Of a DNA stretch of 64,000 nucleotides, positions 29,048 through 37,586 are shown one piece after another. A program made the position numbers and the translations under genes. The notes beneath the pieces were generated by a model. That model ran no database searches. It saw nothing but the letters and a program-made list of their open reading frames with translations, and was not told the DNA's origin. Every line of letters starts with the position of its first letter. The first letter of the stretch is position 1. The stretch is taken from assembly GCF_036327775.1 (NCBI RefSeq), contig NZ_CP109598.1:3782001-3846000 (forward strand), written 5' to 3'. Origin of the DNA: Streptomyces sp. NBC_01498. Its GTDB lineage: Bacteria > Actinomycetota > Actinomycetes > Streptomycetales > Streptomycetaceae.

Positions 29048-30838
29048 GTGTCCGTATCCGGTGTCGGTGAGGAGATCGGTGCCCAGGGCGCCAGATCCCG
29101 GGCTCTCGCTGTGCTGCGTGTGCGCGGCAGGGCGGCGGCTCTCGCACTGCTGCCCGCCGCGGCGGCGGTCGTCCTGCTCGCGGGCGGTGCCACGGGCCTG
29201 CTCACCGGCGGGAGTTGGGACACCACGCGCTGGATCGTGACCGCCGTCGCCGTGCTCGTGCTGCTCTGCGCGGCGGCCGTCGCCACCGTGATCGTCAGGG
29301 CCGAGCCGGCCCTCAGCCCCACCGTGGAGATCGCCGAGCACACCGCCCCGGACCTGTACCGCCTGGTGCGGGACCTGGCCGACCGGCTGGGCGTGCCCGC
29401 GCCCTCGTCCATAGCCCTGACGCCGGACTGCGACAGCTGGCTGGAGGACCGTACGCACCCCGCGCACGCCCCCGCCGACAGCGCGGCCGATCCGGCTACG
29501 AACGGCGCCGCACGCGCCGAAGCGACCGCCTCCGGGAGGGCCCCCGCCAAGAGCGTGGGAATGCCCGGCGCGGCCCGCCGCCGTGTGCCCGCCGCCCCCG
29601 TCCTCGTGATCGGATCGCCCTTCCTGTGGTGGATGCGCGTCGCCGAGCTGCGCGCCGTGCTGGCCCCTGTCGTGGCCGGGACCGGACCGGCGTCGCACCC
29701 CGACATAGCCGCCGCCCGCCGCTTCGTACGGAGCCTGGACGCCGCCGCGGCGCTCGCCGACCGCCGCGACCCGGGGCGGCCGGTACGCCGCACCGGCCTC
29801 CGCCTCGTCAGCCGGATCGCCCGACTGATGCTGCGCGCCTGCGCGGAGCACACCGCCCTGATGGAGCGCGGCGTGGCCTCCGCCGCGTCCGAGCGGGCCC
29901 ACGGGGTCGACTACGGGCTGCGGATCGTCGCCCAGGAGCAGGTCGGCCTCGCCTACGCGGGCTGGGACCGGCTGCTCACCCGCGTCGCCCTGCCCGCCTG
30001 GCGGATGGGCCGCTGGCCGTCCCGGCTCGACGTCGGCGTCGTGTCGGCGCTGACCGAGCTCTCGCGGCGCGACCGGCTGGCCGAGGGGTTCGCCTCCCGG
30101 CTCGGCGAACGCCCCGCCTGCGATCTGCTCGAAGAACCCGGTGCGGTCGACGAGGCGACATCCCTGCTTGCCGCGCGCCTTTTCCACGGCGGCCCGGCCG
30201 AGTCCGGCCCCGACTGGTCCCCGGTCGACTGGCAGCAGTATCCGGAGGAGGTCGTGGACCGCAAGTGGCGTACGGAGGCGGCCAGACTGCACCGCGTCCT
30301 GGACGGGATGGGGGTACGCCGCTCCGCGCGGCCGGGCGACGCCACAGCCGGTCCGGCCGCCGTCCCCGCCGGCGACGCCGTGCTCGGGCCCACGCTGGAC
30401 CGGGTCATGGACCATCTCGCCGGCCGGGGCGAGGAGGCGGGCGACAGCCTGGCCGCCGGGATCAGCGCCGAGGTGGCACGCGAGGAGGCCGAGGCGGTGC
30501 TGCCCGCGCAGCCGGCCGCCCCGGAGGCCGCGGGGGACGCCCTGGCGCTCCGGGGGGCGGACCCGCTGCCGCTGCTGCCGCTCATGCCGCCGCGCACGGG
30601 ACGCGAGCTGCTCGCCGACCACGTCACCGCCATGGTCTGCTGCGCCGCCGTGGACACGGCGGGCGCGACGCCGGGGCTCGACTGGCTGGACGGCCCGGCG
30701 CTGCTGATGGACGGCAAGCGGCGCACGGACCTGGCGGGCGGGGTGCTGAGCCTGGTGGAGGACGGCGACGGGGAGCCGCTGCGGATGTGGCTGGCCGCGA
30801 CGGGCGTACGGTCGGAGAAACCGGTTCGTCTGGTGTGA
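29048..30838 (+). CDS. Membrane protein resembling an M48 peptidase without its HExxH motif
   Basis: A 596-aa protein. Two N-terminal membrane helices (about 28-52 and 60-85) are followed by APDLYRLVRDLADRLGVPAPSSIAL, then PVLVIGSPFLWWMRVAELRAVLAPVVAG. In M48 (HtpX-like) proteases the last segment continues ELRAVLAHELGH, so the zinc site is lost here. The rest is long, Ala-rich and helical, with a late hydrophobic stretch near 510-540. It is probably a pseudoprotease. GTG 29048 follows GGGGGTGAG. The position between purD and purC is conserved in the genus, from memory. Confidence 0.6.
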   Translation: MSVSGVGEEIGAQGARSRALAVLRVRGRAAALALLPAAAAVVLLAGGATGLLTGGSWDTTRWIVTAVAVLVLLCAAAVATVIVRAEPALSPTVEIAEHTAPDLYRLVRDLADRLGVPAPSSIALTPDCDSWLEDRTHPAHAPADSAADPATNGAARAEATASGRAPAKSVGMPGAARRRVPAAPVLVIGSPFLWWMRVAELRAVLAPVVAGTGPASHPDIAAARRFVRSLDAAAALADRRDPGRPVRRTGLRLVSRIARLMLRACAEHTALMERGVASAASERAHGVDYGLRIVAQEQVGLAYAGWDRLLTRVALPAWRMGRWPSRLDVGVVSALTELSRRDRLAEGFASRLGERPACDLLEEPGAVDEATSLLAARLFHGGPAESGPDWSPVDWQQYPEEVVDRKWRTEAARLHRVLDGMGVRRSARPGDATAGPAAVPAGDAVLGPTLDRVMDHLAGRGEEAGDSLAAGISAEVAREEAEAVLPAQPAAPEAAGDALALRGADPLPLLPLMPPRTGRELLADHVTAMVCCAAVDTAGATPGLDWLDGPALLMDGKRRTDLAGGVLSLVEDGDGEPLRMWLAATGVRSEKPVRLV

Positions 30839-30952
30839 CGCCGGGGTGGGGGCGTTCGCCCTCGGGGGGCGTCGTCGTGCGTACGTCGTCGCGTCGGTGC
30901 GGGGGTTGATCCGCCCGGCGCGTGCCCGCCGTGTCGGCCCGGCCGGTGCGAG

Positions 30953-31320
30953 CCCGGTCGTCCGGCGTCGGTGCCGGGGGTCGGCCCCCGTCCCGCGTAG
31001 GCCAGTGTGTGGGGCCCGCGCCGGCCCGCCTGGTGCGAGCCCGGTCACGCGGCACCAGAGTGGGGACGGCCGTCTGCTCGCACCTGTCCGCCCGGTCGTC
31101 CGGCGTCGGTGCCGGGGGTCGGCCCCCGTCCCGCGTAGGCCAGTGTGTGGGGCCCGCGCCGGCCCGCCGTGTCGGCCCGCCTGGTGCGAGCCCGGTCACG
31201 CGGCACCAGAGTGGGGACGGCCGTCTGCTCGCGCCTGTCCGCCCGGCTGTCCGGCGTCGGTGGCGGGGGTTAGCCCCCGTCCCTCGTACGCCGGTGCGGC
31301 GGGCCCGCGCCAGCCCGCCA
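30953..31320. repeat. Tandem repeat of 138/151 bp, 2.5 copies
   Basis: Copies begin at 30953, 31091 and 31242 (CCCGGTCGTCC, with CTG in the third). The second copy has a 13-bp insertion. Each copy contains a hairpin CGGGGG-TCGG-CCCCCG. The stretch 30839-31802 has no convincing gene; open frames through it only reflect GC content. Confidence 0.9.
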
Positions 31321-31802
31321 AGCGCCCACCCGTGTCGGCCCGGCTCGCCCGCGCCGGCCCGCGCCCGCCTGGTCATCCCGTACCGGGCTCGGACGGCCCC
31401 CCGCCCCCGTCCCGCCCACCCCGGTGTGTCGCGTGCGCCTCCCCTCATCGCCGATCAGTGCGGATTCGTGTGGATTCCCGGACCGGAGGAGCCCAGCCGG
31501 TGTGAGGTCGGTCACGCTCGGGCCCCGTCGGCCGTTCCCTCCCGGCCCCCGTCCCGCGCCGGCGTGCTCAACACCCCGCCGGAGCTGGGTGTTTCCGCCG
31601 GTCGGAGGGGCTTGTATCCCGATTGCATCCCCTTCCGCCCGCTTGCATGCCTTTCCATTCGCGACGAACGGTGACGGGCCGCGTGCTGAATGTGATGTGC
31701 TGGGAAGCCGCCGCCGACGCGGCCCGCCCCAACAGCGGCCCGCCGAGCGGCAGTCGACCACTCACCAGCACCTGCACGGGGTTTCCAGGGAGGGGCGCGC
31801 CA

Positions 31803-33260
31803 ATGTGCGCCGATCACATCCGACGGTGGGAATCGGGCGCGCTCGCCCACGCCGTCTCCGATCCCTTCGGCCAGGGACCGGTGCCCTGGCTGCGCGGCAG
31901 CGAGAACTACCTCGACGACACGGGCCAGGTCGTCCCCTGGTACGCGGACCCGACGCTCGGCCGCGACCGGGGCGGCACCCGTACCGCCGACGACGTCCAC
32001 CGCCAGATCAAGGGCTTCGCCTCCGCCGGCGCCGTCGCCCCCGGCGAGTCCATCGACTTCCACATCACCGTCGATCCGCCCCAGCCGTTCTCCGTGGACA
32101 TCTACCGGATCGGGCACTACGCCGGCGAGGGCGCCCGCAAGATCACCACGAGCCCCCGGCTCTCCGGCATCGTCCAGCCCGCCCCGCTCGCCGCCGAACG
32201 CACCGTGTCCTGCCACCACTGGTGGCTCTCCTGGCGCCTCCAGATCCCGTCGTACTGGTCGCTCGGCGCGTATGTCGCCGTCCTCACCACGACCGACGGC
32301 CACCGTTCCCACGTGCCGTTCACGGTCCGCGACACCCACCCCGCCGACCTGCTGCTCCTGCTGCCCGACATCACCTGGCAGGCGTACAACCTCTACCCGG
32401 AGGACGGCCGTCTCGGCGCCAGCCTCTACCACGCCTGGGACGAGGAGGGCCGGCTCCTCGGCGAGGAGGACGCGGCGATCACCGTCTCCTTCGACCGCCC
32501 GTACGCGGGCGCCGGGCTGCCCATCCATGTCGGCCACGCCTACGATTTCATCCGCTGGGCCGAGCGGTACGGCTACGACATCGCATACGCGAACGCCGGC
32601 GATCTGCACGCCGGGCTGATCGACCCGACCCGCTACCGGGGCCTGGTCTTCCCCGGCCACGACGAGTACTGGTCGCTCCCCATGCGCCGCACCGTCGAGC
32701 GGGCCCGCGAGAGCGGCACGTCGCTGGTCTTCCTCTCCGCCAACACCATGTACTGGCAGGTCGAGTTGGGCCCGTCGCCGTCCGGCGTCCCGGACCGGCT
32801 GCTCACCTGCCGCAAGCGCCACGGCCCCGGACGCCCCGCGCTCTGGCGGGAGGTGGACAAGCCGGAGCAGCAACTGCTCGGCATCCAGTACGCGGGCCGG
32901 GTCCCCGAGCCGCACCCGATGGTCGTACGGAACGCGACGCACTGGTTCTGGGACGCCACCGGCGCCTTCGAGGGCGACCAACTCCCGGGCCTGGTCGCCG
33001 GGGAGGCCGACCGCTACTTCCCGCGTACGGCGCTGCCCGAGCACGACGAGCGGATGCTGCTGGCGCACTCGCCCTACCGGGACGGCGACAACACCCTTCG
33101 CCACCAGGAGACTTCGCTCTACCGTTCCCCGTCCGGCGCTCTCGTCTTCGCCTCCGGGACCTTCGCGTGGTCGCCCGCGCTCGACCGGCCCGGCCATGTC
33201 GACCCGCGCGTCCAGCGGGCCACCGCAAACCTCCTCGACCGCATCTGCAAACGCGACTGA
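31803..33260 (+). CDS. Protein related to the C-terminal part of N,N-dimethylformamidase large subunit
   Basis: A 485-aa protein. It begins with a beta-sandwich-like region (SIDFHITVDPPQPFSVDIYRIGHYAG) and continues with ITWQAYNLYP, IHVGHAYDFIRWAERYGYDIAYA, GLVFPGHDEYWSLPMR and FLSANTMYWQVEL. This series of motifs marks the DMFase beta-like domain, which has a glutamine-amidotransferase-like fold. No iron-binding small subunit gene is adjacent. Its substrate is unknown. ATG 31803 has GGGAGGGG about 9 nt upstream. It is followed by purC after 115 bp. Confidence 0.75.
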   Translation: MCADHIRRWESGALAHAVSDPFGQGPVPWLRGSENYLDDTGQVVPWYADPTLGRDRGGTRTADDVHRQIKGFASAGAVAPGESIDFHITVDPPQPFSVDIYRIGHYAGEGARKITTSPRLSGIVQPAPLAAERTVSCHHWWLSWRLQIPSYWSLGAYVAVLTTTDGHRSHVPFTVRDTHPADLLLLLPDITWQAYNLYPEDGRLGASLYHAWDEEGRLLGEEDAAITVSFDRPYAGAGLPIHVGHAYDFIRWAERYGYDIAYANAGDLHAGLIDPTRYRGLVFPGHDEYWSLPMRRTVERARESGTSLVFLSANTMYWQVELGPSPSGVPDRLLTCRKRHGPGRPALWREVDKPEQQLLGIQYAGRVPEPHPMVVRNATHWFWDATGAFEGDQLPGLVAGEADRYFPRTALPEHDERMLLAHSPYRDGDNTLRHQETSLYRSPSGALVFASGTFAWSPALDRPGHVDPRVQRATANLLDRICKRD

Positions 33261-33374
33261 GAGTGTCCCCGGACGCTCCCTGCCCCCGCCCCGCAGCGCC
33301 CCACGCGCGCGCCGGCCCCGCCCGTACGGGAGAATCGGCAGCGCAAAGACCCCCGTGGCGAGGAACGAGGAACC

Positions 33375-34274
33375 GTGTCCGGATTCGTAGAGAAGCCCGA
33401 GCCCCTTCAGGTCCCGGGCCTGGTGCATCTGCACACCGGCAAGGTGCGCGACCTGTACCGGAACGAGGCGGGCGATCTCGTGATGGTCGCCAGCGACCGC
33501 ATCTCCGCCTACGACTGGGTCCTGCCCACCGAAATCCCCGACAAGGGACGGGTGTTGACGCAGCTGTCGCTCTGGTGGTTCGACAAGCTCGCCGACCTCG
33601 CGCCCAGCCATGTCCTCTCCACCGACCTCCCCGACGGCGCCCCCGCCGACTGGGCCGGCCGCACCCTCGTCTGCGAACCCCTGCGGATGACCCCGGTCGA
33701 GTGCGTGGCACGCGGCTATCTCACCGGCTCCGGCCTCGCCGAGTACGAGCAGACCCGTACGGTCTGCGGACTGGCCCTCCCCGAGGGCCTGATGGACGGC
33801 TCCGAGCTGCCCGCGCCGATCTTCACCCCCGCCACGAAGGCCGCCGTCGGCGACCACGACGAGAACGTGTCCTACGAGGAGGTCGCCCGCCAGACCGGCG
33901 CCGAGACCGCCGCGCTGCTGCGCCGTACGACGCTCGACATCTACGCCCGCGCCCGCGACATCGCCCGTGAGCGGGGCATCATCCTCGCCGACACCAAGTT
34001 CGAGTTCGGCTTCGACACCGACGACCGGCTGGTGCTCGCCGACGAGGTGCTGACCCCGGACTCCTCGCGCTTCTGGCCGACGGCGGGCTGGGAGCCGGGC
34101 CACGCCCAGCCGTCGTACGACAAGCAGTACGTACGCGACTGGCTGACCTCCTCCGCGTCCGGCTGGGACCGCGCGAGCGAGCAGCCGCCGCCGCAGCTGC
34201 CGGACGAGGTGGTGGCGGCGACCCGCGCCAAGTACCTGGAGGCGTACGAGCTCCTCACCGGCACCCGCTGGTAG
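33375..34274 (+). CDS. purC: SAICAR synthetase
   Basis: Joins CAIR and aspartate with ATP to give SAICAR in purine synthesis. 299 aa, the eukaryote-like longer form usual in actinobacteria. Motifs: HTGKVRDLYR, VASDRISAYDWVLPTEIPDKG, VECVARGYLTGSG, LADTKFEFGFD, DEVLTPDSSRFWP. GTG 33375 has GAGGAAC directly upstream. It ends before a hairpin shared with tRNA-Gly. Confidence 0.98.
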   Translation: MSGFVEKPEPLQVPGLVHLHTGKVRDLYRNEAGDLVMVASDRISAYDWVLPTEIPDKGRVLTQLSLWWFDKLADLAPSHVLSTDLPDGAPADWAGRTLVCEPLRMTPVECVARGYLTGSGLAEYEQTRTVCGLALPEGLMDGSELPAPIFTPATKAAVGDHDENVSYEEVARQTGAETAALLRRTTLDIYARARDIARERGIILADTKFEFGFDTDDRLVLADEVLTPDSSRFWPTAGWEPGHAQPSYDKQYVRDWLTSSASGWDRASEQPPPQLPDEVVAATRAKYLEAYELLTGTRW

Positions 34275-34307
34275 CCGGCGGGCCCGCGGGAGCGGGTGGA
34301 CGACGAA

Positions 34308-34340
34308 GAAACCCCGGCCGGATGATCCGGCCGGGGTTTC
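34308..34340. terminator. Bidirectional terminator between purC and tRNA-Gly
   Basis: A perfect 13-bp stem GAAACCCCGGCCG/CGGCCGGGGTTTC with a 7-nt loop. It can serve purC on the plus strand and the tRNA on the minus strand. Confidence 0.85.
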
Positions 34341-34348
34341 TCACACTG

Positions 34349-34421
34349 AGCGGACGACCAGGTTCGAACTGGCGACCTCAACCTTGGCAAGGTTGCGCTC
34401 TACCAACTGAGCTACGTCCGC
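34349..34421 (-). tRNA. tRNA-Gly (anticodon GCC)
   Basis: 73 nt. Acceptor GCGGACG/CGTCCGC, anticodon loop CTTGCCAAG giving GCC, T-loop GTTCGAAC. Its body is identical to the copy at 38798-38870. Confidence 0.96.
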
Positions 34422-34443
34422 GTGCGCCGTGGCGCGAGGCCCA

Positions 34444-35085
34444 CTATACCCAACCTCGGTCGCGGGCGAGACGCACCGCCGTATGCCGGTTCTCCGCACC
34501 CAGCTTGGACGCGGCCGACGACAGGTAGTTCCGGACGGTGCCCTGGGACAGCGAGGCCGCCGCCGCGATCTCCGCGATCGGCGCCCCGTCGGCCGCCAGC
34601 TCCAGGACCTCGGCCTCGCGGGCGGTCAGCGGCGAGTCCCCGGCCGCGATCGCGTCGGCGGCCAACTCCGGATCCACGTGCCGGTTTCCGGCGTGCACGG
34701 TACGGATGACCTCGGCGAGCTGCCGGGCGCTGACGGTCTTCGGTACGAAGCCGCGCACGCCCGCCGCCAGGGCGCGCTTGAGATGCCCCGGCCGGCCGTG
34801 ACTGGTGACGATCATCGTCCGGCAGCCGGGCAGTTGGGCACGGAGGGATGTGGCGACCTTCACACCGTCGGCACCCGGCATCTGGAGATCGAGGACGGCG
34901 ACGTCCGGGCGGTGCGCCAGCGCCATCGCCAGCGCCTCGGGGCCGGACGCGGCCTCGGCGACGACGGTCAGATCGTCCTCCAGACCGAGGAGCGCGGCGA
35001 GCGCGCCCCGGATCAGATGCTCGTCGTCGGCGAGGAGAACGCGTACGGGAGCGGCTCCCCTCTCGGCGCGGGGCACGGCACTCAC
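34444..35085 (-). CDS. NarL/DesR-type response regulator
   Basis: A 213-aa two-component regulator with a receiver domain at about residues 14-130 (ADDE, phosphoacceptor Asp66 in VLDLQMPG, Lys in FVPKTVS) and a LuxR-type HTH (LTAREAEVLELAADG, SQGTVRNYLSSAASKLG). Its start overlaps the kinase stop by 4 nt, so the two form one unit. It probably controls the linked ABC transporter through the dyad at 38673. Confidence 0.93.
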   Translation of the reverse strand: MSAVPRAERGAAPVRVLLADDEHLIRGALAALLGLEDDLTVVAEAASGPEALAMALAHRPDVAVLDLQMPGADGVKVATSLRAQLPGCRTMIVTSHGRPGHLKRALAAGVRGFVPKTVSARQLAEVIRTVHAGNRHVDPELAADAIAAGDSPLTAREAEVLELAADGAPIAEIAAAASLSQGTVRNYLSSAASKLGAENRHTAVRLARDRGWV

Positions 35086-36611
35086 GCGCTCACCTCGTTG
35101 GCGACGGAGCCTGCGGCGGGACCGGTGGCGGGACTGGTGGCGGGGCTCGTGGCGGGGCCGCCGACCCGCGCGGACGCGCCGGACGGTGCCGGGAGCGGCA
35201 CCCGGGCCGTGAGCCGGAAGCGGCCCCCGGCCACCCGGCCCGCGTCGAGCGTGCCGTCCACGGTGGCCAGCCGCTCGCGCAGCCCGGCGAGCCCGGCCCC
35301 GGGCGTACGGGGGGCGGGGGCCGTAGCGGCCGTACCGCCTACGGCGACTCCACCGGCCCGACCGGCATGACCGGCTGGACCGCCGTCGGCGGGCGTACCG
35401 GCGACATCAGCCGCGCCAGCCCCGCCGACCCCACCAGCCGCACCCGCCCTGCTGTCCCCGCCCGCACCGGCCCGGACCGGGGCCTCCTCGTCCGGCACCC
35501 CGTCGTTCTCCACGACCAACACCACCTCGCTCCCCTCCCGTACCGTCAGCCGCACCGTGCACTGCCGCGCGTCCCCGTGCCGCAGCACATTCGTCGCGGC
35601 CTCCCGCACCACCCACCCGAGGGCCGACTGCACGCCCGGTGTCAGTCCCTCGGCCGCTCCGGCGGCCCCCGGCGGCGCCCCCGACCCCGCCGTCCCCTCC
35701 CGGTCCAGCCGGAACCGGATACCGGCGGCCTTCAACACGCCCCGCGCGCCTTCCAGTTCGGTGTGCAGATCCACTTCCCGGTAGCCCCGCACCACGGCCC
35801 GCACCTCGCGCTGCGACTCCTGGGCGATCCGCTGCACCTCGGCCATCTGCTCGGCCGCCCGCTCCGTACCCCCGCGCCGCGCGAGCTGGACGGCCAGTTC
35901 GCTCTTGAACGCGATCACCGCCAGATTGCGGCCCATCACGTCGTGCATGTCCCGCCCGAAGCGCAGCCGCTCCTCGGCCACCGCGAGCCGCGTCTGGAGC
36001 TCACGGGCGTGGTCCAGTTCCCACACGGACCTGACCAGCCAGACCGAGAAACCGCAGGCGAAGGCGAGGGACAGCCCGGCGATCAGCACCCCGAGCACGG
36101 CGCCGAAGATCGCGCCGAACGACAACCCGAACACGAGGCCGGCCAGCCCCACGAACACCATGGCGGCCAGCACCGTCAGCAGCATGCTCCGCACCCGGCG
36201 GAGCCCCACGACCAGCGACCCGATCCCGAAACCGGCGAAGGTGACCAGCAGATAGGAGAGCGCCTCGGCGTCCTTCAGACTCGGCTCGGCCGAGGGCAAC
36301 ATACGGGTGACGGCCAGACAGCCGACGGCGGTGATCACGGCCGTCGCGACCATCGGCCGGACCGGTCGCTCCCGCCGGCCGAGCGCCCAGGACAGGGCGT
36401 ACGACGTGGAGACGGCGCTCACGATCGCGTGGACGGAGAGGAGCAGCATGAACCAGCCGCCGATCGGCGAGCCGAAGAGGGAGACGGCGGGCAGCCCGAC
36501 GAGCCCGATCTCGATCGCGATGAAGGAGTGGAAGGACCAGCGGGTGTAGATCTCGACCTTGGCCGGCTGGCTCTTCCCGGCCCACGATCCCGTCCTGCGA
36601 AGCCTCACCAC
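35082..36611 (-). CDS. DesK-type sensor histidine kinase
   Basis: A 509-aa kinase. Five to six membrane helices fill residues about 25-195. The HisKA_3 H-box is RFGRDMHDVMGRN (His223), with the N-box at VVREAATNVLRHG. Between N- and G-boxes lies a Gly/Ala-rich insertion of about 55 residues (AGAGGDSRAG onward). The sensor part is entirely membrane-embedded, which in this class fits sensing of membrane or envelope stress caused by drugs or lipids. GTG 36611 has GGGAGG 6 nt upstream. Confidence 0.92.
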   Translation of the reverse strand: MVRLRRTGSWAGKSQPAKVEIYTRWSFHSFIAIEIGLVGLPAVSLFGSPIGGWFMLLLSVHAIVSAVSTSYALSWALGRRERPVRPMVATAVITAVGCLAVTRMLPSAEPSLKDAEALSYLLVTFAGFGIGSLVVGLRRVRSMLLTVLAAMVFVGLAGLVFGLSFGAIFGAVLGVLIAGLSLAFACGFSVWLVRSVWELDHARELQTRLAVAEERLRFGRDMHDVMGRNLAVIAFKSELAVQLARRGGTERAAEQMAEVQRIAQESQREVRAVVRGYREVDLHTELEGARGVLKAAGIRFRLDREGTAGSGAPPGAAGAAEGLTPGVQSALGWVVREAATNVLRHGDARQCTVRLTVREGSEVVLVVENDGVPDEEAPVRAGAGGDSRAGAAGGVGGAGAADVAGTPADGGPAGHAGRAGGVAVGGTAATAPAPRTPGAGLAGLRERLATVDGTLDAGRVAGGRFRLTARVPLPAPSGASARVGGPATSPATSPATGPAAGSVANEVSA

Positions 36612-36723
36612 GCCGTTCCTCCCGCTCTCTCGTCCACGCCCCGGACGTTCCCATCCCGCCGGACAACCGGACAACCGGTCAGCCTCGCCGCGCGCCGCTC
36701 AGCGCCGCGTATCGCTCAACCTC

Positions 36724-36772
36724 GCCGCAAGCCGCAAGCCGCAAGCCGCAAGCCGCAAGCCGCAAGCCGCTC
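36724..36772. repeat. Heptanucleotide array, 7 units, ending in the permease stop codon
   Basis: Six GCCGCAA units followed by GCCGCTC, which includes part of the stop codon of the minus-strand permease (36771-36773). The sequence CGCTCAGCGCC of that end is repeated near 36696, on the far side of the array. Confidence 0.95.
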
Positions 36773-37586
36773 AGCGCCTCGGCTCCCAGCGGAACCACTT
36801 CCTGACGGCGAACACCGCCAGCACCGTCCACGCCAGGGCGTTGAGCCCCGCCGAGACCAGGTCACCGGTGACGGCGTCGCCCAGCCAGCCCGTCCGTACC
36901 AGCGTCACGATCCCCGTCATGGGCAGCAGTTCACAGACCGAGGCGACCTTGTCGGGCAGGGCCTCCAGCGGGATGAACAGCCCCGACCCCATCGCAGAGA
37001 CCAGCAGCATCGGCAGGGTGGTGATCTGGGCGCTCTCCACGGTACGGGTGAATCCCGCCGACGCGGCGGCCAGCACCGTCATCAGTCCGGTGCCCGCCAG
37101 CACGCCCAGCACCAGCAGTTCCGGTCGCTGAGGGGCGCTCACGTCCAGGAACACGACCCCGGCGGCGACCAGCAGGACACACTGCGCGAGCGCCAGCGAG
37201 GCGGCCGGCAGCGCGGTCCCGGCCAGGATCTCCGGGTCGGAGACCTCGCCCGTACGGAGCCGTTTGAGGACCAGTTCCTCACGCCGTGCCGTGTACGCGG
37301 AGGTGAGGTTCATGTACACGACCAGGAGCAGCACCATGCCGACGCCGCCCGTCAGCGCGACCTCGGCGATGCTGAACCCGGTGCCGCCCAGGTCGACGTT
37401 CTGGAGCGAGACCCTGGTGGACAGGATCATCCCGACCGGCATGAGCAGGGCCATGAAGAGCATCGTCCGGTTCCGTACGAACAGGGTCAGCTCCGCCCGG
37501 CCGAGCGCGCCGAGGCGCCCCGCCCGGGTCGTGGTCCCGGTCGCCGTTCCCGTCGTCCCGTGCTTCCGCGCGACCGCCGTACTCAT
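36771..37586 (-). CDS. ABC-2 type transporter permease
   Basis: A 271-aa membrane protein with six predicted helices, typical of DrrB-like ABC-2 exporters (RAELTLFVRNRTMLFMALLMPVGM at the start, SAMGSGLFIPLEALPD in the middle). It works with the ATPase encoded directly upstream, overlapping by 4 nt. The substrate is probably a hydrophobic drug or lipid. It is followed by the kinase and regulator genes after a 160-bp gap that contains a heptad array. Confidence 0.9.
   Translation of the reverse strand: MSTAVARKHGTTGTATGTTTRAGRLGALGRAELTLFVRNRTMLFMALLMPVGMILSTRVSLQNVDLGGTGFSIAEVALTGGVGMVLLLVVYMNLTSAYTARREELVLKRLRTGEVSDPEILAGTALPAASLALAQCVLLVAAGVVFLDVSAPQRPELLVLGVLAGTGLMTVLAAASAGFTRTVESAQITTLPMLLVSAMGSGLFIPLEALPDKVASVCELLPMTGIVTLVRTGWLGDAVTGDLVSAGLNALAWTVLAVFAVRKWFRWEPRR

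Noticed and set aside
30846-31674. Coding frames across the 138-bp repeats
   Set aside because: Frames are open in several registers, composition is Arg/Pro/Gly noise, and repeat period changes (138, 151) would shift a reading frame.
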